The notes under the pieces: model-generated | What the model was told of the DNA's origin: nothing | Seen by the model: only the letters and a program-made list of their open reading frames with translations | The model's database searches: none | Translations under genes and position numbers: made by a program | Assembly: GCA_050701115.1 (NCBI GenBank) | Contig: JBOHER010000338.1 | Coordinates: forward strand, 1 to 8,208 | From: JBOHER01 sp050701115 | Lineage (GTDB): Bacteria > Actinomycetota > Actinomycetes > Mycobacteriales > Pseudonocardiaceae | Length of the DNA: 8,208 nucleotides | Reading direction: 5' to 3' | Shown here: positions 4,506 through 8,208 of the stretch, in pieces | Position numbering within the stretch: position 1 is the first letter of the stretch | Layout of the letters: each line of letters starts with the position of its first letter

Positions 4506-5408
4506 GTGGTCGAGATCCCCGCGGCGGTACGGGCGAAGGCGCTCGCGGCCGGCGTGACCGAGTGGCTGGCGGCCCTCCCGGCACTGGTCGCGCAGTTGGA
4601 GCAGGATTGGTCGATCACGGTCGGGCGCGGGTACGAGGACCCGACCGAGGCCTTTGTCGCCGAGGCCACGACCGGCGACGGCCTACCTGTGGTACTCAAG
4701 CTGGTCGTCCCGCGGGCGGGCAACCACGCCTCGCATGAGATAACCGCGCTGCGGCTGGCCGGCGGTGAGGGCTGCGTGCGCCTGCTCGCCTCCGATGTGC
4801 CCCGGGGCGCGATGCTGCTGGAGCGGCTCGGCCGCTCCCTGCACGAGCTCGCGCTGCCGATCGGCCGCCGGCACGAGATCCTCTGCTCACTCGCGCAGCG
4901 CATGTGGCGGCCGGCGCCCGACAGCGGGCTGCCGACCGGCGCCGACAAGGGCCGGTGGCTGGCCAAGTTCATCCCGGCGCGCTGGGAGGAGCTCGACCGG
5001 CCCTGCACGGCCCGTACGGTCGATCACGCGCTCGCATGCGCGGACCGGCGGATCACCGCCCATGACGACGAACGGGCCGTGCTCGTACACGGCGATGTGC
5101 ACGAGTGGAACACGCTGGCCGCCGGCGACGGCTTCAAGCTGGTCGACCCGGACGGGCTGCTCGCCGAGCCCGAGTACGACCTGGGCATCCTCATGCGCGA
5201 GGACCCGGTCGAACTCATCTGCGGCGACCCGTACGAACGGGCCCGATGGTTGGCGGCGCGGACCGGGCTCGACACGACCGCGATCTGGGAGTGGGGCGTG
5301 GTCGAGCGGGTGTCGACCGGCCTGCTGCTGACCCAGATCGGCGTACAGCCGGTCGGCGGCCAGATGCTCGCCGCCGCCGACCGGATCGCGCAGGACTATC
5401 CCGGATAA
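4506..5408 (+). CDS. APH(6)-type aminoglycoside / hydroxyurea phosphotransferase family kinase
   Basis: A 300-residue protein with the kinase-like fold of the streptomycin 6-phosphotransferase/hydroxyurea phosphotransferase family. Visible are Lys65 in LPVVLKLVVPR (ATP phosphate contact), Glu78 in ASHEITALRL, the Brenner motif VHGDVHEWNTL with catalytic Asp197 and Asn202, and the metal-binding LVDPDGLLAEPEYDLGIL with Asp214 and Asp216. All are intact, so an active ATP-dependent O-kinase is likely. Streptomycin is one possible substrate, but this branch has many members of unknown target. GTG 4506 is chosen because VEIPAAVRAKALAAGVTEWL matches where relatives begin. An in-frame ATG at 4389 would add a low-quality 39-residue leader. 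GATGCT lies six bases before the GTG, suggesting a leaderless message with a weak -10. The IS lies directly upstream and may have removed older regulatory DNA. Confidence 0.85.
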   Translation: MVEIPAAVRAKALAAGVTEWLAALPALVAQLEQDWSITVGRGYEDPTEAFVAEATTGDGLPVVLKLVVPRAGNHASHEITALRLAGGEGCVRLLASDVPRGAMLLERLGRSLHELALPIGRRHEILCSLAQRMWRPAPDSGLPTGADKGRWLAKFIPARWEELDRPCTARTVDHALACADRRITAHDDERAVLVHGDVHEWNTLAAGDGFKLVDPDGLLAEPEYDLGILMREDPVELICGDPYERARWLAARTGLDTTAIWEWGVVERVSTGLLLTQIGVQPVGGQMLAAADRIAQDYPG

Positions 5409-5413
5409 GTCGC

Positions 5414-5518
5414 TCGTTCGGGCCGGAGCTGGCCGCGCGGAACTACCGGGAGGCTGTCTCGCCGGTGCTGACGGGTACGCCGTACGCCGCAGCCTGCGCA
5501 CATGATCGCACTCAGTGA
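5414..5518 (+). pseudogene. N-terminal stub of a DUF4037-type (nucleotidyltransferase-like) gene
   Basis: Six bases after the phosphotransferase stop, a frame reads SFGPELAARNYREAVSPVL followed by TGTPYAAACAHDRTQ and a stop at 5516-5518. This resembles the beginning of DUF4037 proteins (pattern PGxELxxxYYxEAVxPLLxxxxPHAAA), where a glycine-rich nucleotidyltransferase-like strand and a TDHDWGPR motif should follow. Here similarity ends right after PYAAA. No proper start codon lies in frame close by, so even the 5' end may be altered. Thirty-two codons show the strong third-position G/C bias of real genes. I take it as a gene truncated by a deletion or insertion at about 5495-5500. The assignment is from memory of the family pattern. 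Confidence 0.45.
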
Positions 5519-5826
5519 TCAGCTCTTTGCTCGGAAGGGCTCAGTGAACGACAGCCCTGTCCGATCGCCGGCGGCGCTTGCATGACAGGCGGAGCGCTGA
5601 CGACTGATTCGGCCGGATGAGGTCGCCCATCACGAACTCGGGTTGCGTCAAGTCGCAGTGTGCGGAGACGTCAACCGCCGCGTCGGGACGACGGTGGCGA
5701 CAGCGAACCTCAGTCCGGGGAACGCCCCGAGAACTACCCCCTTCGTCTATCCGTCGGCATGCCAGCCGCACGCTCGTCGACCGCTCCCGACGCAACCGCT
5801 CATCGGCAGAGCCGCCGGTCACGCCG
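5519..5826. other. 308-base stretch without a recognised gene
   Basis: No protein family, RNA gene or mobile element is recognised. On the minus strand a frame from 5822 to 5541 codes for 93 residues ending in a very basic tail (LSCKRRRRSDRAVVH); it resembles nothing I know. CTCAGTGA occurs twice (5511-5518 and about 5549-5556). A short hairpin CGGGG-AACG-CCCCG (5716-5729) lies about 100 bases beyond the recombinase stop and could terminate that gene. The stretch separates the DUF4037 stub from the recombinase, so a recombination junction probably lies in it. Confidence 0.4.
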
Positions 5827-6744
5827 CTACGTGCCGGAGGCCATGTAGGCGGCGAGGATGTAGTTGGGGTGGCGGTCGAGGTTCTTGCGGGCGCGGTCGT
5901 AGCGCATGGTGGTGCGCGGGTCGGCGTGGCGGGCGGCGATCTGCGCGTCGCGCAGGCTCACGCCGGCGTCGAGCATGGTGGTGACGAACGTGTGGCGCAA
6001 CATGTGCGGGTGCATCCTCGGCATCCGGATTCCGGCGGTGGCGGCCAGGTGCTTGAGCCGACGGGTCGCTGCGTGCCGGTCCATCCGTACTCCGTGGGTG
6101 TTGCGCAGGATCGGACCGCCCTCACGACCCTCGACCGCACGGTCGAGGGCCCGAGCCACCGCCGGCGGAAGCGGGATAAAAACGACCTTACCGCCCTTGC
6201 CCCGCACCCGCAGCACGCGGTGACCGTGCTCCTCGCCAATGTCGTCGATGTTCGCACCGCAGGCCTCGAAGATCCGCAGCCCGAGCAGGCCAAGCATCGC
6301 GATCAGGGCGAAGTCGTTCGGGTTCTCCGACTGCCGGGCGGTGGTGATCAGGGCCTCGAACTGCAGATGGCCCAGCCCGAGAGTGGGTGACTCGGGCGGC
6401 ACCACTGGTCGGCGGACGAAGTCAGCTGGTGAGTGCGGCAGGATGTCGTCGATGACGCAGACGCGGTAGAAGCCGATCACTACCGATAGGCGACGGGAGA
6501 CGGTGGAGGGCTGGAAGCGGCGTACGTCCTGGAGCCATCGCACGTACCGCTCGATGTCTGCTCGTGCGGCCGACAGCGGTTCGAGGTCCTGCTCGGTGCA
6601 CCAGGCCAGGAAGATCCGCAGGTCGGACTCGGTGTGGAACCGCGAGTCGCCTCGGTATGGGCCAAGGTAGGCAGACACCGCAGCACGCAGCACAACATGA
6701 TCAGGAGAAACGACGCTGAGATTGGAGGCAGGGGAGGTCGTCAT
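5827..6744 (-). CDS. Tyrosine recombinase / integrase (XerC/D-like)
   Basis: This 305-residue site-specific recombinase cuts and rejoins DNA through a covalent phosphotyrosine. Residues 15-105 form the SAM-like N-terminal DNA-binding domain (DLRIFLAWCTEQDLEPLSA, then TVSRRLSVVIGFYR). The catalytic domain has every active-site residue: Arg157 in LLGLRIFEACG, Lys183/186 in RVRGKGGKVVFIPL, His247 and Arg250 in HPHMLRHTF, His273 in ARHADPRTT, and the nucleophile Tyr282 in MRYDRA. Length and motif spacing are normal for the XerD-like class, so it should be active. ATG 6744 is preceded by GTGAGGT, a short purine run lying very close to the ATG. No tRNA gene, excisionase or attachment repeat is visible beside it. 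It lies downstream of the DUF4236-type gene on the same strand, 77 bases apart. Confidence 0.93.
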   Translation of the reverse strand: MTTSPASNLSVVSPDHVVLRAAVSAYLGPYRGDSRFHTESDLRIFLAWCTEQDLEPLSAARADIERYVRWLQDVRRFQPSTVSRRLSVVIGFYRVCVIDDILPHSPADFVRRPVVPPESPTLGLGHLQFEALITTARQSENPNDFALIAMLGLLGLRIFEACGANIDDIGEEHGHRVLRVRGKGGKVVFIPLPPAVARALDRAVEGREGGPILRNTHGVRMDRHAATRRLKHLAATAGIRMPRMHPHMLRHTFVTTMLDAGVSLRDAQIAARHADPRTTMRYDRARKNLDRHPNYILAAYMASGT

Positions 6745-6798
6745 ACCTCACGGTGCGTCACCGGCATGGTGGCCGCCAACGCCCGCCGCGCGGCAGAA

Positions 6799-6814
6799 GA
6801 GCGTGGCGACGCTC
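6799..6814 (-). terminator. Small hairpin between the DUF4236-type gene and the recombinase
   Basis: GAGCGT (6799-6804), loop GGCG, ACGCTC (6809-6814): a perfect six-base stem starting seven bases past the minus-strand stop at 6822-6824. There is no U-run. It may end or weaken transcription before the recombinase gene. Confidence 0.3.
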
Positions 6815-6821
6815 CTCGCTT

Positions 6822-7619
6822 TCACACGTCGGTGCCGAGGTCTTCGAGGTCGACGGCATCGATGAGTGAGGCGATCTCGGGCTCGTTGGTCAAGTCGAGT
6901 GGGCTCAGTTCCTTACTTCGTCCCTTTTGAATCAGTAGCTTCTCGTGTGCTGCCGCGTTAAGGACGTCGGTTGCGTCGGCCTCGTGCCAGCGCACTCCTT
7001 GCAACGCTCGTCGAGTGAGGGACACCGCGGCCAGGCATGGCATGCTCCGGCGCCCGTATGGGTCGCGGCCGTCGTTGCGCAGCACGATTACGCGGGCAGA
7101 GTTGAGGCCTGGCGCGACTGCGAACGCTTCGCGCAGCGTGACGAGGACTTGTCCACAGACGAATTGCTTGAAGAGGTCAGCCTTGTCGGCCTGGGTGATC
7201 TTCCGCGACGACAAATTGCCGGCGGCTGTCCGACCCGGCATCTGCTCGGGGATCGCTTGCGACGCGGGCGGCACTATGACCACCAGCGACACCTCGTCCG
7301 CGACGACGCCTACCGCGGCAGAAGCCGCCTCGTTGTCCTCGAACGCCTCCGCCAGCGTCTGCAGCACGATGCTTGGTTCGTTCCCCACCAACGCGTGCCA
7401 CTGCTGGTCAAGGCTCTGTTGCCACTGCGCCTGCTGACTCTTCAGCATCGTCCACTGCCGCGCTGCCTCCGCCTCCGTCCAGGCCGCAGCCTTCTGCTTG
7501 GCGGAAGCGCGTTCCGCCCGCTTGAACTTCCCGGCGATCTCACCGGCGCCAGCCGGTCGGTCAATATTCGTCGATGTCGAGCAGTGGCTGCTCTGGCTCT
7601 GGATGCCGGCACCGGGCAT
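6822..7619 (-). CDS. C-terminal region of a DUF4236-type protein, N-terminal domain apparently missing
   Basis: The 265-residue product has a Lys/Ala/Gln-rich helical stretch (about 28-75: KFKRAERASAKQKAAAW, later QQAQWQQSLDQQW) that may form a coiled coil. A conserved domain follows with VLQTLAEAFEDNEA, VSLVVIVP, GQVLVTLREAFAVAPGLNSA and a C-terminal ELSPLDLTNEPEIASLIDAV. I recognise this as the C-terminal part of actinobacterial DUF4236-containing proteins, whose function is unknown. The small glycine-rich DUF4236 barrel that should precede it is absent apart from GLHGMPGAGIQSQSS, which resembles its last strand. ATG 7619 is the simplest start; GTG 7637 is equally possible, and neither has a convincing ribosome-binding site. 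The frame continues open to 7754 inside the opposite gene, which I regard as a shadow. N-terminal truncation at about 7640-7675 is likely, so the gene may be dead. Confidence 0.65.
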   Translation of the reverse strand: MPGAGIQSQSSHCSTSTNIDRPAGAGEIAGKFKRAERASAKQKAAAWTEAEAARQWTMLKSQQAQWQQSLDQQWHALVGNEPSIVLQTLAEAFEDNEAASAAVGVVADEVSLVVIVPPASQAIPEQMPGRTAAGNLSSRKITQADKADLFKQFVCGQVLVTLREAFAVAPGLNSARVIVLRNDGRDPYGRRSMPCLAAVSLTRRALQGVRWHEADATDVLNAAAHEKLLIQKGRSKELSPLDLTNEPEIASLIDAVDLEDLGTDV

Positions 7620-7674
7620 CCCATGGAGGCCAAGCACTTGACCTGAACCGCGCTTTAGGTTGCATGCTGCCGGG

Positions 7675-8208
7675 ATGGCCGCTGATGACCTGCTCTGTGA
7701 GGCACTGGACCGATTGCGCGGCACCGGCGTAGAGCATGACGGATACCTGGCCAACCACGGGCCGATGGGCGCCGAGGCGCTGGTCCAGCTCGGCGCCGCC
7801 GACCAAGCACCAGATTGGGTGCTCCGCTACCGCCGCGCCAAGCAGCTGGAGCCAGCCCCGCCAACAGACCAGCCGTTCCACGGCGATGAGTGGCGGCTCG
7901 CCACCGGCGACATGCGACAGTTGGGCCAGTGGATGGCGACGCTGCGCCGCGAGCTGGCCGAGGCGCCGTGGACCACGGTGCTGGTGCGTTGGTGGCCACG
8001 CCTGCTGCCCGGCTTGGCGGCGAGCGCTACCCACGGAGTGATCCGCACCGCGCACGCGGTGCGGTCGCTCGCGGCCGCCGGCCCGGACCCGAATCCGTTG
8101 CTCGTCGACGAGCTGGCGCAGGGCCTGGCGTTCTGGGGCGCGCGCTACCAGCCGCTGCCCGGCACACCCACGCTCACCGGCGAGGACCCGGCTGGCGTGG
8201 CGCTGGCC
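7675..8208 (+). CDS. Questin-oxidase-like family protein (DUF4243), 3' partial
   Basis: The 178 visible residues run off the right edge in an open frame. The start LLCEALDRLRGTGVEHDGYL with ANHGPMGAEALVQLGA (26-41), then VLRYRRAKQLEPAPP (49-63), RRELAEAPWTTVLVRWWPRL (91-110) and GLAASATHGVIRTAHAVRSL (113-132) are hallmarks of the questin oxidase-like family. His28, His120 and His127 lie in its conserved HxPM, THG and GH-like positions. The named fungal enzyme opens an anthraquinone ring in a Baeyer-Villiger-like oxidation; bacterial members are uncharacterised, so the substrate here is unknown. Full-length relatives have about 330-400 residues, so roughly half the gene is seen. ATG 7675 agrees with the family N-terminus; only a weak GGG precedes it. 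It is divergent from the DUF4236-type gene with a ~55-base gap. Confidence 0.83.
   Translation, partial: MAADDLLCEALDRLRGTGVEHDGYLANHGPMGAEALVQLGAADQAPDWVLRYRRAKQLEPAPPTDQPFHGDEWRLATGDMRQLGQWMATLRRELAEAPWTTVLVRWWPRLLPGLAASATHGVIRTAHAVRSLAAAGPDPNPLLVDELAQGLAFWGARYQPLPGTPTLTGEDPAGVALA

Noticed and set aside
5617..6390. 257-residue plus-strand frame across the recombinase
   Set aside because: Its larger part is antisense to an intact recombinase with all catalytic residues; the translation is compositionally biased and unrecognisable.
6945..7646. 233-residue plus-strand frame over the DUF4236-type gene
   Set aside because: Antisense shadow; the minus strand shows conserved motifs and better codon use.
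7638..7661. TTGACC and TAGGTT as a promoter for the questin-oxidase-like gene
   Set aside because: The spacing is only 12 bases, too short for a housekeeping promoter, and no other pair is evident.
1..8208. tRNA genes, rRNA genes and CRISPR arrays
   Set aside because: GTTCGA-like strings occur inside coding frames without cloverleaf context, and no regularly spaced repeat series is present.

Overview
The window is high-GC DNA with strong G/C preference at third codon positions, unusually A/T-poor intergenic DNA and TANNNT-type promoters close to start codons. Together with its protein families this points to an actinomycete, probably of the Streptomyces or Micromonosporaceae kind; the genus cannot be fixed from the sequence. 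It reads as an accessory, mosaic region: short genes on both strands, many gene stubs, one decayed insertion sequence and one tyrosine recombinase.

Layout. Bases 2-298 hold the 3' end of a membrane-anchored protein gene. Bases 300-637 hold a possible 36-residue ORF with hairpins behind it and a faint minus-strand VOC remnant. An intact VOC-fold protein follows (638-1015), then the first ~26 codons of a histidine phosphatase gene that stop abruptly at 1145, where a minus-strand gene for an Imm5-like putative immunity protein (1169-1684) takes over. Upstream of that gene lies decayed or unrecognised DNA up to ~1948.

Bases 1949-3436 form a compact plus-strand operon: a near-consensus promoter overlapping a perfect 8+8 bp palindrome, an ArsR-type repressor, an SRPBCC (AHA1-like) protein with a one-base frameshift, and a RibD/dihydrofolate-reductase-like protein. 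ATGA and 13-bp overlaps link the genes. An IS5-type transposase (3472-4294, minus) follows, carrying two one-base frameshifts and a strong hairpin in front of it. Next come an APH(6)-type phosphotransferase (4506-5408), an N-terminal stub of a DUF4037-type gene, and about 310 bases with no recognisable gene.

The right part has an intact tyrosine recombinase (5827-6744, minus) and a gene for the C-terminal part of a DUF4236-type protein (minus) that seems to have lost its N-terminal domain. This gene is divergent from a questin-oxidase-like (DUF4243) gene that runs off the right edge.

The only clear functional unit is the ArsR-SRPBCC-RibD operon, which is probably autoregulated. The rest looks like serial insertion and deletion: three junctions leave a gene stub beside an intact gene. 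At least three otherwise well-conserved ORFs each lack exactly one base, so either the region is decaying or the assembly has indel errors.
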